DNA from: Muraenolepis orangiensis
Lineage: Eukaryota > Chordata > Actinopteri > Gadiformes > Muraenolepididae
Reading direction: 5' to 3'
DNA: 64,000 nt
NCBI GenBank assembly: GCA_027704905.1
Contig: CM051016.1
Span: 9,048,755-9,112,754 of the forward strand
Shown here: positions 24,172 to 43,299 of the stretch, one piece after another
Numbering within the stretch: the stretch's first letter is position 1
Layout of the letters: every line of letters begins with the position of its first letter
Made by a program: the position numbers and the translations under genes
Notes under the pieces: generated by a model
What the model was told of the DNA's origin: nothing
Databases searched by the model: none
Seen by the model: the letters and a program-made list of their open reading frames with translations, nothing else

Positions 24172-24983
24172 TTCCTCTTCAACTCTTAAACCAGAAACAG
24201 GTGAGACTTTTTGACTTGATTCTTGAAAATATTAATGCCTACACCAGATAGTTTCATTTTTATAATATGAATCTTTTTATTGACAATGTGTATTTGATTA
24301 TTGTATACATCTGTCTTTAATGACATTCATGATATTTTAAATATTCTCTTCAGGTGTAACAGTATACAACTGGAAGGATGTTGTCAAAGGAGCAGTACAA
24401 GTACAGGAGAACTGCAGGAATGGAAAGAAAGATATTTCATCCTAATTGTCCAATATACTGTTTTGGGGTATTAGAAATATTAATTTGCATATACATTTCT
24501 TTAAAGGGGTCATATTATACCACCAGGTGTGAGTGTGATTAGCCATTACATGCCGTTTCAAAAATGTCATGTGACTAAAATTGTTACTTGGTGACATCAC
24601 ACAGTGGCTGAGTATCCACCCAGACCTATGATGGATACCAGCCTACCCAGCCTACTGTACCAACTGGTAGGCATATCTATCCATCATAGCTTTTGAAACG
24701 GCCTGTAATGGCTAATCACACTCACAGCTGGTAGTATAATATGACCCCTTTAATATGTTCAGCTCTCACTATAGAGACCGCACGTAAACTCAGAGCTCGG
24801 AAAACACTGAACGTCATTCAGCTGAGATGTATACATATTTTACTGAAGGAACGGTCTCAATCCTGTGCCTTTATAGGTAGAATAGTTTAATTCGCGATTT
24901 TACTGAGTCACTTTGCTATGAATCATTTTTGTAATAGATGGTACGTATGAAGGTGAAACGGGTGCAATCATCCTATGAATAAA
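24172..24983 (+). other. akap12: akap12 3'UTR with intron and polyA signal
   Basis: After the stop codon there is a donor AAACAG|GTGAGA at 24200/24201 and an acceptor CTCTTCAG|GTGTAAC at 24353/24354, which imply a 3'UTR intron; human AKAP12 also has an untranslated last exon. An AATAAA signal at 24978-24983 is a plausible polyadenylation site. A MITE lies inside this UTR exon. Confidence 0.55.
24501..24753. mobile_element. Palindromic MITE in akap12 3'UTR
   Basis: About 250 bp flanked by TTAA on both sides, with nearly perfect terminal inverted repeats of roughly 58 bp starting AAAGGGGTCATATTATAC. The inner part (CTATGATGGATA... and its reverse near 24680) is also inverted, so the transcript could fold into one long hairpin. 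TTAA duplication fits a piggyBac-type mover; the family is inferred. Confidence 0.88.
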
Positions 24984-24989
24984 ACCTGA

Positions 24990-25845
24990 ACGATATCAAA
25001 ATATGAAGTCTATAGTCAGAGATTAGTTATGAGGAGGATCTATTCAGGTGAAGCCAAACATATTGTGGTTAAGTGAAAAACAAGGCAATAATTAACTAGA
25101 AACTAGTAAACTACCCCTAACTACATTACCTTATCCAGCACTACGGTTTTCTTGCCAGGCCGATGCAACTGCACTCACTTTGTACTTAAACGTTTTTTAA
25201 AGTTAGATTTTGATACGAGTACTAGGTTGGCGCTTAGCTACTTTTCTGACATGTCACGCTGCTCTTAATGTATTACCACAAATGTTTTTAATTGCACTGA
25301 GCTAAGAACACATGCATTACTACAGCGATGCCCCCCTACAGTAATATCTAGCACTATAGAAGCAACAGAACCTAAACTACACCCTCATGGAAGCTTGGCT
25401 ACCGGTTGGTTTGATTTGGTGATTGGTGATTTGGTGATGTCCAAGAGTGAGACATGAAATGTGCTTGCAAGAACATAATGTATGTTGCATCACAGACGTA
25501 TTTAACATTCCTCACAATCAGATTACACAAGAACAAACCACATTTTAAATGACGCCACATGTGTTCACATATGCGCCACTTTATTTCCAAATGTGTAAAA
25601 AAAAAAAAAATGCCACTGCGATTGCAATTCCATTTCAATAAATGTCTAAAGAATTTTAAGCAGTCATGTTTTGTAATCTGATATATACACCGGCAGCATT
25701 TATCAAACACTACAAAGACAAGATAATGATCAACTACGTACCTCTTTATTACAACTACAGTTAATAATATTTTATTTATCACAGCTCATCACAAAAGCCA
25801 AGTTGCATCTGAGCACTTGATTTTAAATTGTTTATTGCAGGACAC
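24990..25845. other. Intergenic DNA between akap12 and rmnd1
   Basis: Unique-looking AT-rich sequence with a poly-A run near 25599. I see no exon. Confidence 0.55.
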
Positions 25846-25848
25846 AGA

Positions 25849-25980
25849 ATTATATATATATATATCTATATATATATATATCTATATATATATATCTATA
25901 TATATATATATCTATCTATATATCTATATATCTATATATATCTATATCTATATATATCTATATATATCTATATATATTAT
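25849..25980. repeat. (TA)n/(TC)n interrupted microsatellite
   Basis: TATATATC-type compound repeat of about 130 bases, close to the 3' end of rmnd1. Confidence 0.95.
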
Positions 25981-26133
25981 ACACAGCTAGTGGGTCATCC
26001 ACATTCAGTGTCAGTTTGTAAATGATCCGTTTCCAGCGAGATCATGTGCCTTAGAGATGGTCTCTGTGTAATTGAGTCTTCTTTCGTAAGCTCCATTACA
26101 ACCAAACGTTGGTTGACACAACAGTTGAACCGT

Positions 26134-32974
<6,841 letters not shown>

Positions 32975-32999
32975 CGTGGGTTCAGGACGCCTTCAGCAA

Positions 33000-34060
33000 C
33001 ACAGGAGGAGAGAGCGGTCACTTCAACGACTTGAGTTGCGTCACTCTGTATGACCGCCTCATTGTTATACCAAAAGGTGTCTCAAACTGAAAAGACAATG
33101 GGGCTATTACTATTGGACAGACTACGATTAGACTAATAGTGTTCGATTGTTTATACATACAGGAAATATGACAAGGAAAGGACACCTGACTGACCTTGGC
33201 TCAGTGGCTCACTTTAACAGAAGGAATGCGCGCAGAGCTCACATTTGACAGGACATGAAAAACCAGAAAACGTTCAACACTTCTGAAAAAAATCCTGAGC
33301 AAATGATCCGTCGTAAAGATTGAACATATCTAACTAGAGGACATTAAGACGAGTATTGCTGTGAACATAACACTTCAGGAGGCTATAGCTCAGCCAGAGA
33401 ATGAATGAGAAAACGTGTATTATTATTGTTGGTTAACATGATAAACGACTCGGGTTGCTAAACTATACTAACAACTAACGTCTCACCAACTGTGAAGGTT
33501 AAAAAGGTTTGTCATATAAAGCTAAAGCCTAAAGCTGAATGGGATTCTGTTCACAACGGTGCCTGACATGCCCGTTAATGTTGTTCACACAATAAAGTTT
33601 CATTTGAACGTCAAGTTCCTGTTTGGTATGACGTCATATTACGTCACGACTTTATTGGTAAAATAATAAATATGTGTAATTCTCTTTTGAATACGAGTGA
33701 ACATCTGTTATGTTTTGATATTTGTTCATTTTAACAAATAAAACATCGACTTATATACATATTTAAATACATTTTTAACAATACATAGTATTCCGTTTGA
33801 CTCCCCTCTGCCATACAATAATATACCTAAAACATTTTTTGATAATAAGTCATAATTATTCTATACCATAATTATTACCCTTTATATTGCATTTCATTCT
33901 AAATTGTATTTAAATTGTTAGACAGTGTGGACATCCCATTCGCAACCTGAACATCAGCGCCCCCTCTGGTAAATCCTGGACATTTGTTTTGTGTTGCTTG
34001 GAGACTACATGCAACAGGACCCCAATGTCTTCATGATAACACATTCCTGCATTGACTTTA
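33000..34060. promoter_or_regulatory. Divergent rmnd1/ccdc170 intergenic region
   Basis: About 1.1 kb separates the rmnd1 start from the first possible ccdc170 codon. No TATA box or CpG island stands out; it is AT-rich from 33600 on. A shared promoter is inferred only from orientation. Confidence 0.3.
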
Positions 34061-34587
34061 ATGATGGAAGTCCCTGGACACCTTGATGAGGTAGGTAAAA
34101 ACAATAATTACCCTAGTCATTAAGAAGTAGTAGTTGAAGTCGTTTTTGTTAGGGAAGGTTCTTCTGACAAATTGTAAGGTTTATTTAAATATAATACAAC
34201 TCAAGCTATTGCTTGAACACGTCCTATATCAATATATTCATTGACGTTGTTAATAATATTTTAATAGTACGATGACACAATACATGACATAATTTGAATC
34301 TAAACTAATCTAAAGTGCTTGTATTACTCAAAGCTACTACTGGATTTCTAGGACTGCTATTTGGTTACTGCTAATACTTCAACTATCACTACTGTTGCTA
34401 ATGATACTAATATAATAATAATTATAATAATAATAATACTTTATTAATAAGAAAAAACACAAATATATTATTGTTAATAATAATTACACTAATAATACTA
34501 ATAATAAACAAATATATGATTGTGAATAATAATAACAAAAAAAACATATATTATTGTTAATAATAATAATACTACTTATACTAGAAC

Positions 34588-34620
<33 letters not shown>

Positions 34621-34851
34621 CATATTATTGTTAATAATAACAATGCTGGCCCTGTCTCAGACGGAGCAGTTTGGGGAGCGGGAGCGCCTGCGTGTGCGGG
34701 TGGGGGTTTTGGAGGAGAGTCTGCGGTCCTCGGAGGTGGAGTGCAGGGCCAGCAGGGTGACGCTGGTGAGGATGATGGAGGAGCTGGAGCAGGAGAGGAG
34801 GAGGGCCGCCAGCAATACCGCCGCCCGCCAGTCACTGCAAGTGGTACGCAT

Positions 34852-34911
<60 letters not shown>

Positions 34912-34980
34912 ACACACACACATGCGTGCATGGATACACCTGCATACGCACGCACACATGGATATGCGCACAAACAAGCG

Positions 34981-35072
<92 letters not shown>

Positions 35073-38000
35073 TGTGGCCATATACACACACACAGATTGA
35101 CCTGAAAATCTCTGTCATTGATTTTGAATCACTTAAGTGGGGCCTCCTGTGTGTGTGTGTGTGTGCGTGTGTGTAACTCCAGGAGTTGGAGGGCCTGGCA
35201 GTGGGCAGGAGGAGCGAGGAGCAGGAGAAGCAGGGCCTGGTGGAGCGGCTGGAGGCCGGCCAGCGGGTGGTGGAGGCGGCGGTGCGCGAGTCCCAGTGTC
35301 TGCAGGGTCAGGTGAAGGAGCTGGACCGCCAACTCAGTCGGAGCCACAGTGAGACCCTGGCGTCTCGGGGCCAGCTCCTCCACCTCCTGGAGGAGCTGGC
35401 CAAGAGCTTGTCGTCGTTGTCGCCGGGCGACCCCGTGCAGGCTACCGAGGAAGACGTTTTACGACGAGTGGAGGAGCTCTGCACCGGGCAGCGAGAAGCA
35501 AAAAGGGTGCGATGACATAACACACATATGGATACTCACACATACTGTACACACACACACACACACACACTGTTGCATTATTGGATCTGAGGGTTTAATT
35601 CTTGGTGATTTGTTATTCTTTTGAATCTTTTGTTAACTCTTTTGTTGTCCTGCCTATGATGAAACCTCCCATTCTCCCATACATACTCTCACTCTCTCTC
35701 TCTCCATCTAACCCTCTTATTTGCTTCCTCTCTCTCTCTCACCCACTGTCTCTCTCCAGGTGATGGAGTCCAGGCTGTCGGAGGTCTCTGCGGAGCTGAG
35801 CCAGAGGTCAGAGCTCCAGGAGGGTGTGGAGCAGAGGGCCCAGCGGGCCGAGCATCAGCTGGTGGACCTGAGGGAGCGGCTGCAGGGCGTGCAGGCTGAC
35901 CTGCTGGCTGTGGACGGGCATCGTGACGCCTTGACACACAACATGCAGCATGTGAGTATAGCTGACGACACTGCACACACACAAAGACATCCGCCACACT
36001 CGTTCTAGAATCCCAATCAATAGATAATTTCAGCCCAACTTTCACCCCCGACTGCACAGTAACCCCAATTAAATGTTTATTGTGTGTGTGTGTGTGTGAA
36101 TGTTGACTACATTCACACACACACACAATAAAAATATTATGTTAACACATGTCAATGTGTTGGTTTTGCTCTGAATACGACCAGTTCCTCAAGATTCAAG
36201 ATTTGTATTTGCCATATGCAACAATGCAATGCAATGGAATGCTTACTTTATACTGTACACAATACAAATAACAATAAAGTGACTGATAGATGATATGTTC
36301 ATGTTTTGAATTGTGCAAAAAGCATTAAGCCAGTAGTGCAGGAGCATTATAAATTATACAGTGCAGTACAGTGCAGTAGCGGTAATGAGTCCAGAAAGTC
36401 CAGCAAAAGTATGATAGTGTAATGTTATATAATATGGATGACAAAGTTATGATAGTGGCAGCACTTCTAGCAGTTCAGTAGGCGCACTGCTTGTGGATAA
36501 AAACTGTCCATGTTGGCGTCATGGGTCGGTGTGGTTCTGAACAGCACGAAGAGTTCCTCAAGCAGTTGATGGAAACCATGAAGGTGGACGGTGTGGACCT
36601 GGACCTGGGCTTGGACATGAGGCTTCGGCTCATCCGCTCCCGAGCAGAACAGCTCGTGAAACAGGAAGGAACAGCGGTGGTGGAGAACAAAACGCTGGCT
36701 TACAGCCTGCAGAGAAAGGTATCCCTACAGACACCACTGAATACAGTATGGGGTCACATGTCACTCAGACTAATAGTGTTTGTTCCTTTTTCAAAAGCTA
36801 GCTCATGTACAACAACACACCTGAATTACCCTTTGGGGATCAAGTATTGATTATAGTATCTCAACTTAACCCACCTTACCTCCTGTCCTCCGGTAGCTGA
36901 AGCAGCAGAAGGAGCGTCTGGAGAGCAAGGAGCTCCACACCGACCTTCTGAGGAGGAAGGTGCTGGAGATGGAGGAGCGGGAGCGGGGGAGCCGTTCTGC
37001 GCTGGCCCTGGAGCGGGACGGGGCCCTGGTGGCCGTCAGGAGGCTCCACAAGAAGGTGGAGCGGCTGCAGGGCGAGCTGAACGCCGCCAAGCTCTCGGAC
37101 GCAGAGCTCAGGGCCCACAACGTGTCCGCCAGTGCCCAGCTCAAGGTAGAGGGGAGGCAGGTGCAGACCTGTGGTCCGCCTAGAGGCAGGGTCAGGTGAC
37201 GTCGTAGGCTGTTACCATCTACTGATCCTATGAAAAGGTTCTGTCACTTACTTATGTTGAATAGTGGATGGGTCATACTCTGCGTTGTACATTTTTCATT
37301 TAGTTTCGGTTCGGCTAATGCAAAGTCACATGCATGCCTCTAAAGCAACAGCTGTTGCTAAAGAATCTTTCAAAACATTCCTGGATCCGGATTTGTATCC
37401 GGATCTGCGGGGGTCCGGATTCGTATCCTGACATTTCCCTAAATGTTCTTAAAACCCTCACCAAGTTTTATACAAATAAAAAAGTAACTGAAATATTAAC
37501 CATTAAGTGATATGTGTTTGCCCTATCTCCCAATGTTAAAGAACTCTTCAAAAAAATGTGCCCGAATCTGTTCCTTGGCTAGTAATCGAAACGCCAAGTT
37601 TTGTCCAATTCCGTACATATGAAGGATCTTAATGTTGGTCAGATGGTTAACAGGACCTCCTCTCTTGTTCTTCATGTACTCCTCCCCGTTCACATGTTAC
37701 CAATGCTGTTGCCATGGGCCACTCTTTATGTGTGTGTGCGTGCGTGCGTTGTAAACACACGCCAAGCTGACGATGCTGGAGCAGAGCGAGAGCCTACAGC
37801 AGCAGAGCCGGATGCTTGAGACTCTGGCCGAGGGGAAGACCAGAGCAGAGGAGAGGCTGAGGGACGTGACCTCCGACCTCCAGGGTCGAGAGCAGAGGGA
37901 CAGGGAGGACCGGTCGCAGGTCGCCTCCCTCACACGCTCCCTCGACCAGCTCTCTGAGAGGGAGAGAGAGGTGAAGCCTGGAGCGGAATAACCTTGGAGC

Positions 38001-38291
38001 CGTTTTACCCAATATGAAAAATATTGAGATGGATTTTCTTGCAATTCTGAAAAAATTCAAAGCTAAAATAACCAATTTGTGTTTCTTACTTTTGTTACTG
38101 CTGTGATTTGTAAATGTACTTTTTTTGTCTTAAAGTAGACAGTCTTAAAGTACTCAGATCTTCTCCCTCCTCTCTTGTTCCAGCTGGTCAACTTCCGCAT
38201 GGTCATCTGCCAAATGCTAGGTCTGGACGCTGCAGCCCAAGCCTCTGTGACAAATTACCAGATCATCAGGTCCCTGGACGCCTTATTCCAC

Positions 38292-38322
<31 letters not shown>

Positions 38323-38624
38323 CTCACCACCACCACCACCTCCATCACCACCTGCCCCTCACTGTGTCCTGGCCACACCCCGCCCACCCAGAGCCTCACA
38401 AGGGGCTCAAGAGGATCCAGGCCCAGCGTGACAGCGGCCCCGCTGGCCAGGAGGAGAACAACAACAACAATGATGCCTCCGGGGCCTCGCACTCCGGGGC
38501 CTCGCACTCTGGGGCCTCGCACTCTGGGGCCTCGCACTCTGGGGCCTCGCACTCTGGGGCCTCGCACTCTGGGGCCTCGCACTCCGGGGCCTCGCACTCT
38601 GGGGCCTCGCACTCTGGCCTCTAG
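34061..38624 (+). CDS. ccdc170: CCDC170-like coiled-coil protein
   Basis: Seven phase-0 exons with GT-AG junctions: 34661-34843, 35183-35506, 35760-35951, 36545-36718, 36897-37145, 37767-37970 and 38184-38624 (stop). A possible first exon is 34061-34090 (MMEVPGHLDE|GTAGGT), also phase 0. Together about 598 aa versus roughly 715 in human, so 5' exons may be missing or lost. The product is almost wholly Glu/Arg/Leu/Gln coiled coil (for example VMESRLSEVSAELSQRSELQ, AALERD-type heptads). The last exon opens with the conserved-looking block LVNFRMVICQMLGLDAAA, then becomes a Pro/His-rich tail and nine GASHS repeats. Position and orientation beside rmnd1 match CCDC170 at human 6q25. Known: human CCDC170 associates with Golgi-linked microtubules. 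Identity rests mainly on synteny plus the C-terminal block. Confidence 0.8.
34854..35072. repeat. Paired (CA)n microsatellites in ccdc170 intron
   Basis: Two CA runs (34854-34920 and 34985-35072) separated by CA-like degenerate sequence. They begin 11 bases after the preceding exon. Confidence 0.95.
36185..36515. mobile_element. Retroelement 3' fragment in ccdc170 intron
   Basis: CAAGATTCAAGATTTGTATTTG, then AACAATAAAGTGACTG, and GCTTGTGGATAAAAACTGTC are words common in fish non-LTR retroelement tails. The fragment ends within about 40 bases of the acceptor of the 36545 exon. Confidence 0.4.
38479..38616 (+). repeat. ccdc170: 9 x 15-bp coding repeat (GASHS)n in ccdc170
   Basis: Unit GGGGCCTCGCACTCT repeated nine times in frame just before the stop codon. 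Nearly perfect, differing only by CTCT/CTCC. Confidence 0.95.
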
Positions 38625-39332
38625 AACAGCATCGCATGCCTCTGCTTTCATGTAAACACCTGGCCGGCGGGGGCGCTGCCACACTGTCTCTAGCACTGAG
38701 AGGTTGGTTCAAGCAATGGTCATAAGCCATTTGTCTGGTGTAGAAACCTTTGGCATGGAGACTGTTGATGTTTGTGTGACATCAACATCATCATGTATAT
38801 TTGTGTGTTTTGTCCGTATGATGCTGAAAGTTTTCAATTCACAAAAGGATTTGGCATTCATTGTTTGTGTGATAGTAAGATATTCATACAGTATTGATAT
38901 TCCTTTTTCTGTTTAAAATAAGTGGAGATAAGTGGAGGCCAAAAAGAAAGGTCAATTTGTCTCAAAGGAAACTTTGAACGTTTTCAAATCCCAGGGAATG
39001 TATACAGTTTTTGTCATGTGATAAATACTCTTTCACGTGGACAGCAAACACATCCAGTAGCTCATGATAAAAGCACAACGTGGTGAAACAACACTCACAA
39101 GCGATGTCTGTGGAGCCTTGAGCTAATTAACCTATCATTAAATGAGTTTGAACCCTGTCCACGGTTAGTGACCATCGTCGTCACTTGGTATGACATCACC
39201 TGGTAAAACAAAGACAGAACACAATCACGAGACCCGATCCTGTGGGAACAACAAAAGCAGTGGAGCGTGACCTGAGAGACCCCCTGAGGAGACCCCCTGA
39301 GGAGACCCCCTGAGGAGACCCCCTGTACGACC

Positions 39333-39371
<39 letters not shown>

Positions 39372-39924
39372 CTAGTCTTATAAATCCAGCATACCTTGCG
39401 AATGTCTTCTTCCTAAGTACACTCCATCATAAGGAGAGTGAGAGGTATCACTGAAACATCATGTGACCACAGACTTCCTGCTGAGTGATGTACACAGGAT
39501 GTAGCAGTCACAATCAAGCTCTTTTTTTAACATTGAGGTTTCTTGTCGTTTCTGTCAGCTTTTTTTAAAGGGACATACATTACATACATTGTCCCTGTTA
39601 TTAACATTGTTATGTACTGAAAAAGGGATCATCTCTCTTTTAGCAGCAGACAAATGTGAAATTAACTGCCCCTTTCTTTTCATCAATCTTATTTGTATAT
39701 GAGCATCCAGTCATATTATGACCTTAAGAGCCGTGGTAATGGACTGAATGAGTTAATGTGTGAGAGCAGCGCCACCCTCTGGTAACATCGCAGAGGAGAA
39801 AATAAAATGCAAATTGTCCAACAGTTTCCCTAAACTTAAACTAAATGACTAGAGTTAGTTAAAGATAAACTCTTACATAGGGGGAAGAGGGGGAAGAGGG
39901 AAGAGGGAAAATTCATCTTTATGG
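38625..39924. other. Post-ccdc170 noncoding DNA
   Basis: Contains a small direct repeat GACCCCCTGAGGA (x4, 39280-39322) followed by a short CA run (39337-39367). Otherwise no gene or clear element. Confidence 0.6.
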
Positions 39925-40145
39925 GGTGGCAGACTCAGGAAGTAGAGCAGGTTGTCTTGCCAGCAGAAGGTTGTTGGTTGATCCCAGGCTCCTCCTTGCC
40001 AAGTGCTGAGGTGTCCCTGAGCAAGACACCAAACCCCAATTGCTCCTGATGAACTGGCCGTCTCCATGCATGAATGTGAGGTAATAATAACCAAGCACCC
40101 AAGTGCTTTGGGTAAAAGCACCATATAAATGCAGTCCATTAACCA
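39925..40145 (+). mobile_element. SINE copy
   Basis: Same family as 29945-30170: a degraded tRNA head (AGGAAGTAGAGCAGG...), CTTGCCAAGTGCTGAGGTGT, CCTGAGCAAGACACCAAAC, and a tail TGCTTTGGGTAAAAGCACC. Confidence 0.75.
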
Positions 40146-41163
40146 TATGGTAATTTATTTACTATTAAGTCACACTTTAAGAGAAAATGTGTAAGTGTGA
40201 ATAGTTATATTTCAACACAAAGCAGTGCATCGTCTTCTAGACACATGAGCAGGTTAAGGTTGTTTCTCAAGGACGCTATGTAGTGTGTGTAGTTGGTGGC
40301 TGGTTTAAGCAGCCTCACCTAGCCAGAGTTGGACTGATTGGCTGGTGAGGCTGCCCACCTGTGGGTCATTGTTAATCAAGGCCCACAGGTTAAAGCAGCC
40401 ACCACCACACACACTTGAGGAAGAGCTCTAGCATGTTCCATCTACTCTGTTCACCATTATTCAAACTCTTGCAATAAACCAGATTCCTCATCAACCTGTG
40501 TCTCTGGGAGGAGCCCACAAGTAGCCATGTTACTGGCTAGTGGCAGCGTTGTTTGCTACACTGGCGCATAAACAGGGACCTCGCCGACCAGAACAAGGCA
40601 CAGCCACCTCCCAGCACCAACCACCAGCTTGGGGCCCAGCAGAGGACAGGGTGGCCACGCAGCAACAGCTAGGAGCAACCGCCTGCGGCTAGCCCCTGGA
40701 TCCAGCTCACAACAGCCCAGGTCCTGTGGCAACTCCACCAGCCAGCGCAGCAGCCCAAGGCCCCATGTTACAGGTAGAAGGATGGGGGGGAGATGCCTCG
40801 TGGCCCTGGTGGAGGGTAGCCTTACCGGGGGCTGTTGGTGGGCCCTTGAAGGAGCCAACACTGTGGCCTGGCTGTCCAGTCTCCCAGCCCATTCAGACAA
40901 CCCAGCAACGGGTGGTCCAGGGGAAACCACCGCCAGTAAAGACAGCAGCCCAGGCCTCCGGTCTCAAGACTCGGGAGGGTGGGTTGGCGGGTCACCCTGG
41001 GGTGGTGTACTGCAATGGGGTTGGGGGTTGTTGTTTTTTTTAACTTGTAAACCGGGTTAAGTCTGGTTCAGGCCGCTTTCCCCAGCCTCAATTTGGCATT
41101 GGGGGTATGTGGAGTGTCATTGTTAATCAAGGCCCACAAGTTAAAGCAGCCACCACCACACAC

Positions 41164-42784
41164 CAGGGTTTCCGCTAGAATTTTTTCTTGCCGGTCAAGT
41201 GTCCGGACAGATTTTATTTTACCGGACAAATTCGAAACTTACCGGTCATGTTTCAAAAACAGTCTATATTACAAACGCTGTCACGGTTACGGTGGTTGGC
41301 AGGGGGCGTGGCCAAGCCACGTGCGCTGGCGGCGCACACACACACACCTGTCAGCTATTACCTTGTCTAATTGCTAATCACCTCACCTGGGGTATATATA
41401 CCCTGGCTCCCCGGTACCCCAGTGTTAGGTCGTACGTCGTACTGCACGTTGTTGACGTTACGTCGGACAATCTGGACGGACATCGCCTCTGATGTCCAGA
41501 TCCTGTACCTATCCCGCGTCACCCGCCGGCCTCGCGTTACTCTGGTCCATACGAGCGCCCTGGTAATTCTAATTACTTGTCTGGTACCTGTCGCTATTCC
41601 GACCTCCCGGTATCGAGACTTCTGGCTCGTCCCTGGTCTTCCGTCTGTCTGGTACCTGTCGCTACTCCGACCTCCCGGTACCCAGACTCCTCCCCCGTCC
41701 CGGACTACTCGTCGGTCTACTACCTGCCGGTACTAAAGCCTTACGTATCGCTCCACTGTGTCTTGGTCTGCGTTCTGGGTCCCCGCGAACTATCCCATTG
41801 TGACAAACGCAACTATAATGTACACCTAGATTGACGAAAGAATGACAAAGACCTCAAATAAATTTGACTATTTAATGAACAACAAAACGAACAAGAACGA
41901 TTGAGCAAAACCTCGTTAGCCGCAAAAATCGAGGCTATTTCAAAAACACCTGTAACATCTGTGGTCCGTTTTAACATAGGCTACATGGCATCAAATTTAC
42001 CCTGTAGGCTACCAGGCAACTTTTTGCTTTCTCCTCAATTTCATTGCGGCAAAGTCCTCTGCTGCCGAGCTGAAATCAAAGGTGTCTAATGTGTCTTTGC
42101 AGCTTGCAATACGCATAAGTCGCATCACTCTCTCCTCCTCCAGACGACTCTGCAGTGATGTTTTCAAACCATTCTGCAGGGAGAAGCCCCTCTCTGCTGG
42201 TCGCTTGACACGGGCAGAACATAGGCCATTTGAGCCAGTGTGGCCCAGTCGGGGTACAGCTCGCTGAACTCAGAAATGGCCGTGGAGCGCTGCCATCACT
42301 GCACCTGCATCTCGTCGGGCGCGCTTGACGTCGACGAGAGGTGTGGTGTTATGTTAATAGGTGTGCGTTTATACAACAGGCCACCGTAGTGACGTCACGG
42401 CCGGGTACGCTAGAGCAGACTAGGCTAGGAGCGGAGCGAGACGGCTGTATGTGGAGCTAGCAATAAAAGACACTTACAATCAAACACAGAGGACTCACGT
42501 GTATGCTTGTGAAATAACACAAGAGGTGCGGTAGCTGATTCGGTCACTTGAACTGATACATTGCTTCAAAGTTTAATAGTAGTGGGCCTATAATAAGTAT
42601 TGCAGAAGAGCGCACCCTTTCGGGGGGGAGGGGCAGTAATAAAGCTGTCAAAACTCAAATGTCCAGGATCTAAGTTTTGTATGAGCATTATTACCGGACA
42701 TTTTGACGGGCAGGTTTTTTAATTACCGTTTTTTATAATTTTTACCCGCTAAAAACCGGTAAATACCGGCTAACGGAAACCCTG
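41164..42784 (-). mobile_element. hAT transposon inserted in the LTR2
   Basis: Ends CAGGGTTTCCGCTAG...CTAACGGAAACCCTG with a perfect 8-bp target duplication CCACACAC (41156-41163 and 42785-42792). The minus strand around 42080-42290 encodes a frameshifted piece of the hAT C-terminal dimerisation region (WATLAQMAYVLPVSS, then FSLQNGLKTSLQSRLEEERV in the next frame). Net length without its own insertion is about 1.1 kb, so it is internally deleted. Confidence 0.87.
41279..41805 (+). mobile_element. Solo LTR nested in the hAT
   Basis: 527 bp from TGTCACGGTT to CCCATTGTGACA, flanked by AACGC on both sides (41274-41278 and 41806-41810). It includes a promoter-like GGTATATATACC at about 41391. It was left behind by recombination between the two LTRs of a retrotransposon. 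The Pro/Arg-rich reading frames across it are not genes. Confidence 0.87.
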
Positions 42785-43299
42785 CCACACACACACTCGA
42801 GGAGAGCTCTAGCATGTACCATCTGCTCTTTCCACCATTATTCAAACTCTTGCAATAAACAACATTCCTCATCAACCTGTGTCCTTGTCTTCGGGAGGAG
42901 CCCGCAAGTAGCCATGTTACTGGCTAGTGGCAGCGTTGTCTGCTACAGAGGCCTATACAGGTGGACTGCATTGGACAAAGGGGGTTCGAACCTGGATCTT
43001 TTCGAATAGGACTCGTCCTGTAACGGCTTACCTTCAGCAGGGTTGCTCTCTCTCTCTTCGCCTCATCCAGCGAGGCGTTGGCCTGCCTCCAGCCGTCCTG
43101 GCTGACCATGGGTTCTCCCTGTAGGGCCACCTCCGTCCGGCTGTCTGCAGACAGCAGCAGCTGACGGCCCTCCTCCACTGTCAGGATGTAGCTGCCCTGC
43201 TGGCGCTGCATCACCTTCTCTTTCAGCTGGGTGGAGGAAGGCAGAGAAGGACAAACACAAACAGATAAGAGACGCACAAAGAGAGGATAAACACAGACC

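Larger units (their letters stand above)
40352..42947 (+). mobile_element. Small non-coding LTR retrotransposon (TRIM-like)
   Basis: LTR1 is 40352-40560 (TGCCCACC...TTGCTACA). LTR2 starts near 41115, is broken by the hAT insertion, and ends at 42947 (TCTGCTACA). A 5-bp target duplication GAGGC flanks the whole (40347-40351 and 42948-42952). Immediately after LTR1, TGGCGCATAAACAGGGAC (40562-40579) resembles the tRNA-Lys3 primer-binding site used by many retroelements. A purine run GGGGGTATGTGGAG precedes LTR2. The ~550-bp interior has no gag or pol, so it must have depended on another element. Confidence 0.82.

Noticed and set aside
40629..41060. 143-codon ORF between the LTRs as a gag protein
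   Set aside because: Pro/Gly/Ser/Trp-rich with no zinc knuckle, protease or capsid features; all frames here are open because of GC-rich sequence.
41093..41834. Overlapping Pro/Arg/Ser-rich ORFs
   Set aside because: They run across the hAT end into the solo LTR, so they cannot be one gene; the repeated CCTGTCGCTA-type words are LTR structure.
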